Assembly: GCA_035771165.1 (NCBI GenBank)
Contig: JAWNZC010000421.1
Location: 473,001 to 537,000, forward strand
Reading direction: 5' to 3'
Length of the DNA stretch: 64,000 nt
Source: Paragorgia papillata
Taxonomy: Eukaryota > Cnidaria > Anthozoa > Scleralcyonacea > Coralliidae
In this document: positions 40,301 through 51,060 of the stretch, piece by piece
How the letters are laid out: each line of letters opens with the position of its first letter
Numbering within the stretch: position 1 is the stretch's first letter
Program-made: the position numbers and the translations under genes
The notes under the pieces: generated by a model
The model's input: only the letters and a program-made list of their open reading frames with translations
Told to the model about the DNA's origin: nothing
Database searches by the model: none

Positions 40301-43300
40301 GGCGAAAAGGAAGCGATGGAATCTCTTCAGTCCTTGTTGAGAAAAGTAAGATCTGAATTCTACGAAGTCAAAGAACCTGGTATGAGGAAACAGATGAAGA
40401 TGAAGTCCACGTCTGCCTTCATTACTGCAATCGAGACAGAAAACAAGTGTATTATTGAACGTGATGCTTGCAAGGAAAAGATGGTCGCCGATGATGAACG
40501 AGACAAGTCAAAAGCAACTCCTCCGACGTCGGGTATAGCTTACGATCGTCTTTTGTTTGTCAACGACAAAGAGATAAAAACTAAGACAGGAGGACAAAGG
40601 ATTTCCGTAGTGGTTGGTGACTTGTCGCAACAGAAGGTGAGAAGTTATAAAGTCGTGGTATACCACATGACGTATGATGATGGTGATGATGATCATTGTT
40701 GTCATTGATCAGTTGATCATAACGATAAGGTGAATGATGATATTGGTGATGGGTGATAATCTAGGATGAGGATGATGATGACGATGATGATGATGATGAT
40801 GATGGTATTGATGAAATTGATGATGATGATGATGATGATGATAATGATGATGATAATAATGGTGATGAGTATGATGATTATGATGATCATGATGACCATG
40901 ATTATAGTTGCTGGTATTGATTGTGATGATGATAAATGTTATAAAACATGGTTGTGTTGATAATGGCGATGGATGGTGATCATGATTACAATGCTAATAA
41001 TCAGGACGATAATAATAATTTTGATAATGGATCACGATGATTATGATAGTGATCATTATGATGATAATGATAATGATATTATTATTACTGTTATATTTTT
41101 CTTCACATAAGGTTGACGTCATCGTGAATACAACCAATGATAAAGTGGACTTAAACAGCAACCCCTGTGGTAGGGCACTGCTTAAAAAGGCTGGCCAGAA
41201 ACTGCAAGATGAATGCAAGCAAATGGGAAACCTCAAGATCGGTGAGGTAGCTACAACGAAAGCAGGACAACTCGATTGTAAACTTGTGTACCACGTCAAC
41301 TGCGCAGCCTGGAGCAATGGGAATGGAGAGTCTGTAAGACTAGTGTCATCACTTTGTTTCTTTACTGCAGTTTTAATTTAACATTTGTGATTGGGATTGA
41401 GGTTTGGTTGAGGTATAGTTGTGGTTGTGATTGTGTTTGGTTTTAGTTGTGGTTGTAATGGTTGTGGTAATGGTAATGGTGATAGTAAGCGTGATAGTAA
41501 CGATGGTGATAGTGATGGTAATTGTGATGATGATAGTAATTGTGATATGGTGATTGTCACGGTAATGGTAAATCAGTAATGGTTATAGTGATGGTGGTGT
41601 GGTTGTGGTTGTGTTTGGTTTTAGTTGTGGTTGTAATGGTGATATTATAAAGCGTGATGGTAATAATGGTGATAGTGATCGTGATGATGATGGTGATAGT
41701 GATGGTAATGATAGTGATATTGATGGTATCATGGTAATCGTGATGGTGATGGTATGGCGATGGTAATAATATTAATTGTGATATGGTGATTTTCACGGTA
41801 ATGGTGTTGGTAAATCCGTAATGGTGATAGTGATGGTGTTGTTTATTTATACAATATCATTCAAAATATAATGCCTTTTAGTAATAGTTTAAATTATGCA
41901 TTATCAACATTATGCATGTTTCTTTCTCATAGGTTTTACGTCAAATACTTCAAAAATGTCTAAACAAAATCCACAATGACAAATTAACATCTATTGCTCT
42001 GCCTGCAATTGGTACCGGAAATCTTAATTTCCCCCATCGCATCGTAGCTAAGATTTTCTTCGAAGAAGTCGTAGACTTTCTAACCAATAATCCTCAAACG
42101 ACCTTGACCAATGTTCTATTCGTCGCATACGATCGTGACCAGCCGTCGGTTGTCGCCTTTATGGGCGAAATCAAAGATATCCTTGCTTTGAGTAAAGATA
42201 AAATTGCTGAAGACCCCACCACCAATTTTGGTTCGCTTAAAGTAAAAGAAAAACCAGACGGCCATTTGGAAGTATCCCTTGGCAAAAACCTCACTGTTCA
42301 GATTGTTCAGGGTGATATCACCAAAGAAAGCACTAAGCTGATTATGCACGTCACAAATAGAGAGCTGTCTCTTCAGGGAGGGGTCGCAAAGTCACTCACG
42401 AGAGTTGGAGGCAAAGAGATAGCTAAGCAGTGTAAGGCAATTTCTCAAGTGTCATTATTTACCGTTCATTTTACGACTGGCGGGAAGCTCTCTGTTCCTC
42501 AAATTGCCCATGTTGTTGCGCCCGATCGACCTACGCCCTCCGAGCTCGTAAAATGCTTAGAAGTCTTTCTCGACGCGGTTTTAAAAAATAAAATCCCATC
42601 CGTGTCTTTTTCCGCAATCGGTTCCGGTGCAATTGGGCTTTCCGAAAGCGATTCCGCCAACGTGATATTTACAGCCCTGTCAAAAATTCCCGATGATGAA
42701 AAGTCAGGGTTAAATCTAGTGCGAATTGTCATCTTTGAAAGAGAAAAATTCAAGAAATTTAACGATGTCGTGAAAGCGCCTTCTTTCGGCGAGAAAATCT
42801 ATCCTGAGACGGGTATGACCGGGGGTTTACGTTCAAAAGCGGCAAAGAGTGATAGTCAGTTTTGTATTAGGATACATGCGGCGACTTTTTTGGTAGTTGA
42901 GAAAGCATGGAGCGAATTCAAAAAAAAGTTGGCAGAGCACATAGATACGAAATTTGTGGATGATCCCAACGTAAAGAAGTTTTCCGTGAATGAAAGTAAG
43001 AAACTTGAAGATCTGCAGAAAACTCACGATGTGGAGCTAGTTGTTCACAAAGGGAAAGGTCGTATATCCATCAAAGGACATGTCACAGATATTGCCACCG
43101 TGCAGGGAGAAATCTACGAAATGCTCAGAAGGATGTCAGGTGAGTGCAACTCCCCCCCCCCCCCCCCCCCCACCCCGCGTGAGATCATATAATCATAGGT
43201 TTAGGCCATCGTGTCAGTGGGGTCAGGCTATATGGGTCAGGCTATCTCAGTAATTTACAGACGTCAAGTGGACATGTCTAGCTTGGGGAAGCGGTGCATG

Positions 43301-46300
43301 CCTGTTGTTTAGTCAGTGTTCACTTATAAATACCAAATATTGCATTGTTTTAGTTGTTCTTGCTGTACAAGCCGTCATAAGTAGTTAAACTCACTTGGGA
43401 AACTCTGAGCTCCAGACTGGGACTCGAACCTACAGCCTTCCGAGTACCAGCCAAGAGTTATCTACTTACGACAGCTTGTACAGCAAAAACAACTTCAAGC
43501 TGAAAACACGTATAGAAAAACATTTAAAGGGCATATGACTCGAAAATTAAGTTTGTCTTATTGAAAAGAACATTTAAAATGATAAAATAACATCTTTTGC
43601 AGTTTTTGGTTTCCTTGCTTCGTTTTTGAGATATTCCAGCTTGTTTGATATGCAAATGACACAACTTTTTACGTCACATGTGCATAATGAGTTATCAGAA
43701 AAGGTTACATATCTCTGCTATTATGAAAACATGGGCTTAACTCAAAGGAAGCATGTGCGTGTTTCTACCTACAACACCAAACATGTAGAACTCCAAGTGA
43801 TTTCGTTTCACAATAGCAAAGATATGTAACCTTCTCTCGGTAACTCATAATACTCATGCATTATGCATGTATGACGTAAAAAGTTGTGCCATTTGCATAT
43901 CAAACAAACTGGAATATCTCAAAAACGAAGCAGGGAAACCAAAAACTGCAAAAGATGTTATTTTATCATTTTAAATGTTCTTTTCAATAAGACAAACTTA
44001 ATTTTCGAGTCATATGCCCTTTAACTGAAAATTAACTGCTACAATGCGACTTGTAGCCCAATAGGCCATTTGCACGATGACGTGATGCAATTACCAGAAT
44101 GCTTTGCCATTCTTTGCCATTCTTCTAGGGTTTCGGCTAAAACGGATGACTCAAAGGGACCCGTTGCAAGTCCTTTCGCGGCTTTTCCAAAATATGTCGT
44201 CAAATATGTTTTCCGAAAAAGCTAAGGGGTAAACCAGATTTCTGATTAGGGTTAGAGTTTATGTTGTGGTTAGGATATCAAAAAGATTGCTAAAATCTTG
44301 AAACTCGTCACTGAAACTTGACGATACTGATTCGGAAAAAACAAATTTGACGACATATTTTGGAAAAGCCGCGAAAAGACTGGACTGGTCCGTTGAGTCA
44401 TCCCATTTAGGTGAAGCCTTAGAATACTGACAAAACATTCTGGTAGTTGTAGTCACCCAACGCCATCTCATGCACGTCATCGTGCAAATGGCTTATTAAA
44501 CAAGGGCGGTGGAACGGGGGGCTATAACCCCCCTAATATCTTCGACAATGGGGCTAAAAAAGGCTTAAAATTTGCAGCGTTGGAAAAAGTATTCAACCTT
44601 CCTCCGGATGGGTGTTTAAGTTTAGGTAACCTTCCTCAAAATATATAGCGGGAATTTTGTGTTTTGCAACGTTCATAAATACTGCGTGACTTTTACAGTA
44701 CCTTGGTTTTCTAGGTTTTCCTAGGTAAGCTTTGGCATACTACAATAGCTACTAATAACTGACCGCTGCTGACTGATAGCCTGCCAACTACCCTCGACTG
44801 CTGCGAAGATACAGACATCACAGCAGACATCAGCGTACATGTCTCACGCATGTAACTGCTGCCACTGCCAGTGCTGCATAATTGTTGTTCAGCCCGATGT
44901 TTTGCTGCAAATCGCATTTCTTCTCGACACCTTGCTTGATCAATTGTAACTTTCTCAGATTACCGAATGTGTTGTTTCACGTGTTTTCACTTTAAACCTT
45001 CCTCACTAAAGTAAACCTTCCTCCGGGTGGTACCCGCATACCCGCAGTTCTTTTCCAACTCTGAAAATTTGCTAGGGGGGGGGGGGCGGGGAGAATACAC
45101 TTTTTATCGTTCTATTGACGAATTAGCCCCTCCAATTTGAAACATCTTCCGCCGCCACTGTTATTAAATACTTGTGACTGACACACCACAAACAATCGAG
45201 TTCTAGTGGCTTAATTGATGGCTGAGCGTCTGGATTGAGTCACGTCTGGGGCTCAGAGTTTTCTGAGTTTAAAGGACATTGGCAACAAAAATTAAGTTTG
45301 TCTAATTTGAAAGAACTCATAAAATTGTAACAGAAGATCTTTGACAACTTGTTTGTATCTTTCTTCGTTTTCAAGATATTTCAATTTGTTTGATATGTAA
45401 ATGAATGGTCTCTGACGTCATGAGCAGGGTATATCTCTAAATTTGTTCAACGAAATCACTTGAAACTGTGCACATAAAAACGCCTTGTGACACTGAACAT
45501 TTCATAACTGATGTTGCTTTGTGTAAAAATACTGTACCCTGCTCATGACGTCAGAGCCCATTCATTTACATATTAAATAAATTGAAATATCTTGAAAACG
45601 AAGAAAGATATAAAAAAGTTGTAAAAGATCTTCTTTTACAATTTTACGAGTTCGTTCAAATTAAACAAACTTAATTTTTATTGCCAATACCCTTTAACTA
45701 CTTGCTACAGCTTATACTGCAAAAACAACTGACATTGATGGCTAACGTAGAAATACTCACAAAGGTTGTAAAAAATGCTGTTTCTCTAAAAATTCGCTTT
45801 ATTAGTTTCTATGTTTCATAGTCTCACTCGTTGCCTTATTTTTGAATTTTAATTTACTGAAGATAATGCTAACGCCGTTCCTCGTTATTGGGATCGACAA
45901 CCAAGCAAATTGAAAGTACACAAAGTCAAACTGAAAACCAGCAGTAAGGAGTATAAGGACGTCTCTGATGCGTTTCTGAAAACGGCAGGTCAACAACGGA
46001 TTACGAATATCGAGAGAATACAAAATCCAGAAATATTCAAATTGTATGCCCTCAAACGTCAGTCAATGGACGATAAAAATGGCAGCAACGAGATGTGGTT
46101 GTTTCATGGTACAACTTGGGAAGTCCTTGACGACATAAATACTAATGGATTAAACAGAAGTTATGCAGGAAAAAATGGTAAGAAATATGTAAAAGAATTA
46201 GAATACAGTAAGGACAGTAAAACTGGCATCCGTTTAACGTTCAATCCACGCATAAGGACTGTGGGGCTGAATTTTCCCTTTATTACGATTTGTTTTACTA

Positions 46301-46730
46301 TGGCGTTTGAAACGTTGTTGTTTTTACAAAATCATGTACCGAATTGTTGTTGTCTTTGGGTTGTACTAAACGATTAGGAAATAATTGTCTGAGTTGTTTT
46401 ATTTACTCTATCACAAGTCCCAACTTTGTTTTTTTCTTTCTAGCAACCGTTTATGGCAGAGGTGTTTACTTTGCTCGGAATGCCTCCTACTCTTGCAATG
46501 AGAGATATTCTCCAGCTGATGCTCAAGGCAATCGCTACGTCTACTACGGAAGAGTGTTAGTTGGTGAATATACCGTTGGACAATCAACCATGATTGTTCC
46601 ACCGCTGAAGGATCCAGCAAGTCCCAACGAAAAGTACAATTCAGTTGTCGATGATGTTAATAATCCGACTATTTTCGTTCTATTTCAAGATTATGAATCT
46701 TACACCGAGTATCTGATCACTTTTAAGTAA
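34327..46730 (+). CDS. PARP14-like: PARP14-like ADP-ribosyltransferase with RRM-like modules, KH-like repeats and two macrodomains
   Basis: Ten exons: 34327-34510, 36306-36394, 36605-36782, 37491-37727, 38135-38365, 38988-40636, 41112-41333, 41933-43139, 45863-46177, 46444-46730. All phases agree; 1532 residues (human PARP14 is 1801). Residues 1-306 hold four RRM-like modules; three share the family signature F-x-N/S-x-R/K-x-GGG. Residues ~310-800 are the KH-like repeat region. Macrodomain 1 is ~825-1000 (VDVIVNTTNDKV, then LPAIGTGNLNFP). Macrodomain 2 is ~1043-1195 (VQIVQGDITKESTKLIMHVT, SFSAIGSGAIGL). A KH-like unit follows (~1238-1330), then the ART domain ~1340-1532: MWLFHGTT (His), TVYGRGVYFA (Tyr), and Ile in the third triad position before FVLFQDYESYTEYLI. 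H-Y-I predicts mono-ADP-ribosylation. No WWE domain is visible. Macro 2 has MHVTN where VNPSN is usual, so ADP-ribose binding may be altered. Vertebrate PARP14 acts in innate immune signalling. Confidence 0.92.
34790..35055. mobile_element. Fragment related to the middle of the 9516-10841 element
   Basis: Reverse-complement similarity to about 10250-10370: GATCACGTCAGCTGACTTG, CTTCATGCCCCAAAA and GGCCATGATCTATTGGAGG pair with segments there. In intron 1 of the PARP14-like gene. Confidence 0.65.
35132..35320. mobile_element. Near-palindromic MITE
   Basis: Ends AATAGACCTTATTCAAAAAT and ATTTTTAAATAAGGTCTATT; arms of ~85 bp include GGCCGCCGAATTA / TAATTCGGTGGCC. In intron 1 of the PARP14-like gene. 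Confidence 0.85.
35940..36262. mobile_element. Dispersed repeat family C, copy 2
   Basis: Direct copy of 11620-12003 with a ~45-bp deletion. Ends about 40 bp before exon 2 of the PARP14-like gene. Confidence 0.75.
36785..37465. repeat. (CCTT)n / (CCCT)n polypyrimidine intron
   Basis: About 680 bp of CTTC and CTCC units filling intron 3 of the PARP14-like gene (36783-37490). A ~170-bp segment starting near 36845 recurs at ~37195 with the same TTCACGTTCTCCC interruption, showing internal duplication. Stop-free in all three + frames. Confidence 0.97.
37828..38060. mobile_element. Head-to-head tRNA-type fold-back SINE, family D
   Basis: The left half is on the minus strand (tail GTTAAACTCAGAG, B-box GGGACTCGAACCC, A-box ATTGAGCCACTGG). 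The right half is on the plus strand (TCTGGAGGTCAGAG, CTGAGTTTAACTTACGA, tail GTACAGCAAAAAAC). Lies between exons 4 and 5 of the PARP14-like gene. Confidence 0.8.
38777..38912. repeat. ~55-bp-arm palindrome
   Basis: GCATATGTACTCTTATAAAG through GACGTATTTTGAACACGAAA pairs with TTTCGTGTTCAAATGACGTC through CTTTATAAGAGTACATA. Spacer about 28 bp. Probably the core of a MITE whose outer edges extend towards 38620 and 38930. Confidence 0.8.
40672..41095. repeat. (GAT)n-rich tract in PARP14-like intron 6
   Basis: GATGAT, GATAAT and GATTAT triplets with interruptions, extending nearly from the exon 6 donor to the exon 7 acceptor. Frames across it are artefacts. Confidence 0.93.
41385..41860. repeat. 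GTGAT/GGT-rich imperfect tract in PARP14-like intron 7
   Basis: Mixed GTGATGGTAAT-type sequence. A ~150-bp block (GGTTGTGTTTGGTTTTAGTT) occurs twice, at ~41430 and ~41605. Confidence 0.9.
43375..43495. mobile_element. SINE family D, partly deleted copy
   Basis: Minus-strand half with GTTAAACTCACTTGGG, GGGACTCGAACC, then directly the plus-strand tail CTACTTACGACAGCTTGTAC. The second tRNA-like head is missing. Preceded by a C18-like run at 43152-43170. Confidence 0.7.
43524..44024. mobile_element. Fold-back MITE, family A, best copy (TTAA-flanked)
   Basis: 501 bp including TTAA at both ends. Termini AGGGCATATGACTCGAAAAT and ATTTTCGAGTCATATGCCCT. Arms of ~200 bp. Intron 8 of the PARP14-like gene. 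No coding capacity. Confidence 0.88.
44060..44498. mobile_element. Fold-back MITE with ~150-bp arms
   Basis: Ends AATAGGCCATTTGCACGATG and CATCGTGCAAATGGCTTATT; deeper pairs include CGCGGCTTTTCCAAAATATG / CATATTTTGGAAAAGCCGCG. 439 bp. Confidence 0.85.
45190..45745 (+). mobile_element. SINE family D, interrupted by a MITE
   Basis: The SINE head and body run 45190-45272 (AGTGGCTTAATTGATGGCTG, TCTGGGGCTCAGAG, TTTTCTGAGTTTAA) and the tail resumes at 45694 (TTAACTACTTGCTACAGC, then ACTGCAAAAACAACTG). The 429-bp family A MITE lies between them. Confidence 0.85.
45269..45697. mobile_element. Fold-back MITE, family A, inserted at TTAA of a SINE
   Basis: TTAA on both sides; termini AGGACATTGGCAACAAAAAT and ATTTTTATTGCCAATACCCT. 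Arms of ~190 bp. Uninterrupted SINE copies (e.g. 38020-38035, 53785-53795 reversed) show one TTAA at this site. Confidence 0.9.
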
Positions 46731-48114
46731 CATTTTTTTCTTTGGACACCCAATATTCCAATTTATTATATAAAATAGAGTGTTTTATTGATTTTTCCGC
46801 CACTAATAAAAGTGATAATCTCACATGTGCGATTATTTATGATAATCGCACATGTGACGATTATCGCTGAATCAGCATTATAGTTTAATGCAATTTTTGC
46901 AAGGCAATAGGACAATTTGTTTATATAATAAACAGAACAATACATGGATGCTTGGGATTCGCTCACTCGTGAGATATCCTGGTCAACACTCGAAATAAAT
47001 TTCATATTTCCGCACATCCATGTATTATTCTCTATATAAATGTTTTTTAAAAATTGGGAAATTTATTTCAACATTAAAATTAATCCAAATAGAAATGGGA
47101 TGTTATTTATTTAAGAGGGACGTGCATATTTGACCGGTCCGCCACTGGTGGTAACCGACTTTTTTTTAACAAGCTTCGAGATGTTTTCAAATCAAAGGAC
47201 GAATGAATTTATAGTGTATGGTATTGTAACAATTTTCTTTGCTTTCTCGGAAACGAAGAGCACGTGAGAGCACGTGACTAAAATGTGAGCGAAGAACCGC
47301 TGAGACCATGGATTGCGGATCCAAAACAACATGGCATGCAGTGTTGATCGTATGTTGTTGATTCGCCGAAAGAAAGAACATTTATAAAGAAATTTACAAT
47401 TATTGAACTATTTAAGAAACCTATAATCAAAATAATAAGGTATGGGGGCTTGATCGCAAGATTTTGTTTGTAAATTGTAAACGTTTTGAGAGGTGCTCAG
47501 CTGGCTGTTTTGTTTGAACTTTGAAGTACATGTAAGCTTATTTTAATATCGTAATATAGTATAAATAAAATCGACACGTCGCTTTATGTATTCATAATTG
47601 ATCAATGTCGATGAAGGTTGATTATCGTTGATATCGGTCCAGTCATACTGAGATTTCCAAATATTCTATATAGCAAGATTTTCAATCAGTCTATGTAGTT
47701 GAATATGGTTCCACCCCCACCCCCCCAACTGAGCACTTGGTAATTTCAGGGGGGTGTTGTAGGAGTGGTGGGTCAATGCTTAAGTTGGTACTGGAGGCTG
47801 AAGTCAATCTGGAGGACCATCTGTGGCGGTGCGACACTAGACAAATTGCCAGAGGGTATGGATATTTTCTGGAACTACAGTACAATATTCTAAAGGACAC
47901 ACTGGTATTGAGACACAAGTGTACACTGTATTCTCAAATCTTGTTTTTTAATTCATTTCATGGGCAATTATCTTTCCGAGAAGTGCCAGCTGTCACTGCT
48001 GAATGTTTATATGGCATCCCACTCCACCTGAACTATAAAAAGGCTTGAATATATACTGTAGATACCAAGAGATGTTGTAAATTGTATTTTATATCAACAG
48101 CTGGTTCATGGACA
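46731..48114. other. Intergenic region between PARP14-like and BORCS8-like genes
   Basis: Contains family B repeat at 46775-47035. An open frame from ATG 47776 to TGA 48048 (90 codons) just upstream of the BORCS8-like start has no recognised domain and may be part of the 5' UTR or chance. Confidence 0.4.
46775..47035 (+). mobile_element. Dispersed repeat family B, copy 2
   Basis: Longest copy. Left end AGAGTGTTTTATTGATTTTT, palindromic CGCACATGTG motif twice near 46825-46855, right part CGAAATAAATTTCATATTTC and ATGTATTATTCTC. Matches 6695-6860 reversed and 50610-50720. Confidence 0.7.
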
Positions 48115-50104
48115 ATGGCTTACAAAATTTCAGAAACTGATATGAGGGTTACCCAAGGTATGTAAATTACTGTAGCTATCAGTACCAGATTACTGGTATA
48201 TTGTATTGAAGTATATCATGTACAGTACATGTATATTATATTCTGGAATTTGCCAATTTGGTAGATCATTTTAGTAGATCATTCATTAGTAGATCATTCA
48301 TTAGTAGATTTTGTTTCATAATTGTTGTAGTGGCAGAAAAGTTTTCAGAAACAGTTCATCTGATGCTTAATGATCCATCCATGGGACTTTACAGAATCCA
48401 AGAACATGCGAAAAGATCAGTTCCAACTCTTGTTGAAAAGAAGGTGTGGTAATCTAATTTTGTGCTGATTGGCAATTGGTGTAGGAACACAAGCAAAATT
48501 ACGCTTTACCATTTGTGCAAAAATTAAACAAAAACATGCCTGCCTGAGCTGGCCAGAAATGGTCCCTTTACGTTTTTACTTTGTCTACACCCGATAATTT
48601 TACTCCACATCAAAGGGAGAACCCTGAGACATCCTAGAAATAAATATTGTCTGTGGTGAATCAGTATCGTACTTGATTTTTGTGAGTTTGTTCAGCACTA
48701 GTTCTGGGGACCACACACCTGAATATTTCCAATGTATAATTTGCCTCATTATTCCTGTTGTAGCATGCTTGGATAATGGATGAGTGTTAATATTTCAAAA
48801 TTTTCAGGTTGAACTACAAAATCTTCAGTCAAACATTCAAGGCACTTGTTATGACTTAGATTATTCCTTGAAGTAAGTCCTGGAACTTTGATGAAAATTC
48901 AAATCTTAAGTCATTGCATTAGTTCATAATTACTGGTACCTTTTTGAAGATGTTTAGATATTGTTATGTTTTTTTTAGGACTGTGAAGTCCATTAATTGG
49001 AACCCTCACTTTACCATGATGCAGGTGTGTAGTGTACCACATAAATTGACTTTTGTATTACAATGTCTCTTATTACATCAAATCCTTATTTGTTTTGAAT
49101 TTTCAATTCAAGGAATGTCTGAAGAGTGCAATTGCATCGAAAACTAACTTGCAAAGGTTTGTTTCTATTTTCATACAGTACATGACTATATATATATACC
49201 ATGACACGAGAGATTGGAAGTAGTCACCATCACCTTTCCGAAAACGTCAACAGAAATTGAAGCTAGAAACATAGAACACACATTTATAGTTCATTCGGCA
49301 TTCCTGCCAGCGAAAAACGACCCCTTTGTTTTACTTTGTCTAAAGCCAGACGATTGTACTCATCAAAGAGAGAATACTCAGACATCCTAGGCAACAATGG
49401 GTTAATTCTATGTTTCTCTTTTCCCCCATTTCTCCTCTTATCCTAATTTTTACACACAAAAATGGTCAAGTCAACTTTACTTACACGAATGCAGTGTCTT
49501 TTTGGCTCGTCCATTCCTCGCATATTTGGTTGTTTAAAAACGCTTCGCTTCTTTCACCAATACTTTGTAAAGTTTACTCAAAGCACTAAGAATCTTCTAG
49601 TCTTCTTGCAAACACTTTAAGAATAATTAGCTTCAAATTTGAATGAACTTGTCCTTCACTACTCCGAATCTTGGCCGCCATCTTTGTTTATATTTTGCAG
49701 AACGAGCCTGGGTACGAGGTTGCAAAATACCATCCGTCAAAATCCGCTGTAGAACGGGATTCAGATTGGCTCCAAAAATCTGCGCTGTTTCTTTTTTTTT
49801 GCACTGTATTTCCTTAAAATTACAATACTCTGAGCCAACAGTGATCAAAATTGAAAATGTTTGACTGTTTCGTTTTGTCTGTATTTCCTTAAAACTGCAA
49901 TACTCTCAGCCAACTGATCAAAAAATTGAGAAATTTTTTCATATCTCTTATTTAATTAGACGGGAGCGTGAACAAGCCTCGTCATCTGCTCCAGAAGAAC
50001 CAAGCTTCCAAGATGAGAATTCTGATCTTTCAGAACAAGATCCAGTTGAGGTGAAAATGATGTTTTTATTGAATAAACATACAGTAATTTTTTTTGAAAA
50101 GTAA
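48115..50104 (+). CDS. BORCS8: BORC complex subunit 8
   Basis: Exons 48115-48157, 48331-48443, 48808-48872, 48979-49024, 49113-49156 and 49960 onwards, with phases 1,0,2,0,2. Matches BORCS8 (formerly MEF2BNB): KFSETVHLMLNDPSMGLYRI then EHAKRSVPTLVEKK, QSNIQGTCYDLDYSLKTVKS and ECLKSAIASKTNLQ. BORC sits on the lysosomal surface and recruits the small GTPase ARL8 to drive outward kinesin transport of lysosomes. Start: ATG 48115 (MAYKISETDMRVTQ); an overlapping ATG at 48108 hits a stop after ten codons. The last exon reads through to TAA at 50102-50104, giving 151 residues. A donor (GAG/GTGAAAAT) at 50051 would shorten the exon and imply one more exon that I could not place; human BORCS8 is 119 residues. 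Confidence 0.85.
48480..48670. mobile_element. Degenerate dispersed repeat family E
   Basis: Shares CTTTGTCTACACCCGAT-like, CATCAAAGGGAGAACCCTGA and GACATCCTAG with 49219-49410, 57985-58175 and, more weakly, 62026-62099. In BORCS8-like intron 2. Confidence 0.55.
49219..49412. mobile_element. Dispersed repeat family E
   Basis: Contains GTTTTACTTTGTCTAAAGCC, CATCAAAGAGAGAATACTC and GACATCCTAGGCAACAATGG, ending GGGTTAA. Full copies appear to have TTAACCC/GGGTTAA ends. In BORCS8-like intron 5. Confidence 0.6.
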
Positions 50105-50609
50105 TACTTCTAGGTGTATTTCATATTCAAACAAAAATTTCCCAGTCTCTTTAGCCTGTGAAATATGCAGACACTCGTCCCAAACACTTAACTTAATTTC
50201 AAAAACTCATTAATAATTCATGAGGAAAACACAAAGGAAATCAGTACCATGTCCGTGGTTTTATACCCGATAAAACTTCTTGACGTCAGAAAGAATACTA
50301 ATGAACATACAATTTTATATAAAGAATACTAATGAACATACAATTTTATATAAAGAATACTAATGAACATAACATCCAATAACGAATCGTTTTTGAAGCC
50401 ATTCAAAACACTCGCATCACGTGTTTTATCAGATCTAAAACACTCGGGCTGCGCCCTCGTGGTTTTAAATCTGATAAAACACTCCTGCTCGTGTTTTAAA
50501 TATTACATAACTTTGATGATTATGATAATTATGATAAACTATATAATGTACGCTACATTTTCATGTATGATTAATATTATTATAAATTATGATACATTAA
50601 TGTTTGGTG

Positions 50610-50722
50610 ATTATATAGAGAATAAAACATGGATGTGCGGAAAAATGAAATTTATTTCGAGTGTTGACCAATATATCTCACGAGTGACATATCATGGTCA
50701 ACACGAGAAATAAAGAATAATT
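50610..50722 (+). mobile_element. Dispersed repeat family B, fragment
   Basis: TATAGAGAATAAAACATGG, GAAATTTATTTCGAGTGTTG and ATATCTCACGAGTG, partly palindromic about 50690. Matches 46920-47035 reversed. Confidence 0.65.
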
Positions 50723-51060
50723 TCGTTCGTCGTTTAGGGTTTCATTTGTCCGGCCTGCATGACAGTTTGGCAATGTCAAGAAGACTTGATAATACACTGG
50801 GGAGGCACTCATGATACGACGAGCGATACAAATGATGAATAAATAATTGTGTGACAAAAATGTGAGTTTCATGATTTGATTATTTAACTGTGATTGCAAT
50901 GTAATCAAATGTAAGCTATCAAATATAATTAAATTAAATGTAAATTTATTTAAATGTATCAAACTATAACAATTTTAAAAGAGCTACTGTATAACAAAGT
51001 GAAAAGCATATCTCGAAAATAAAAGTGTAAACTACAAAAAGCCTTCGTGAGAGGGGGACC

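Noticed and set aside
38999..40708. Separate gene starting at 38999
   Set aside because: The long frame is exon 6 of the PARP14-like gene; phase joins exon 5 and the KH-like/macrodomain content continues into exon 7.
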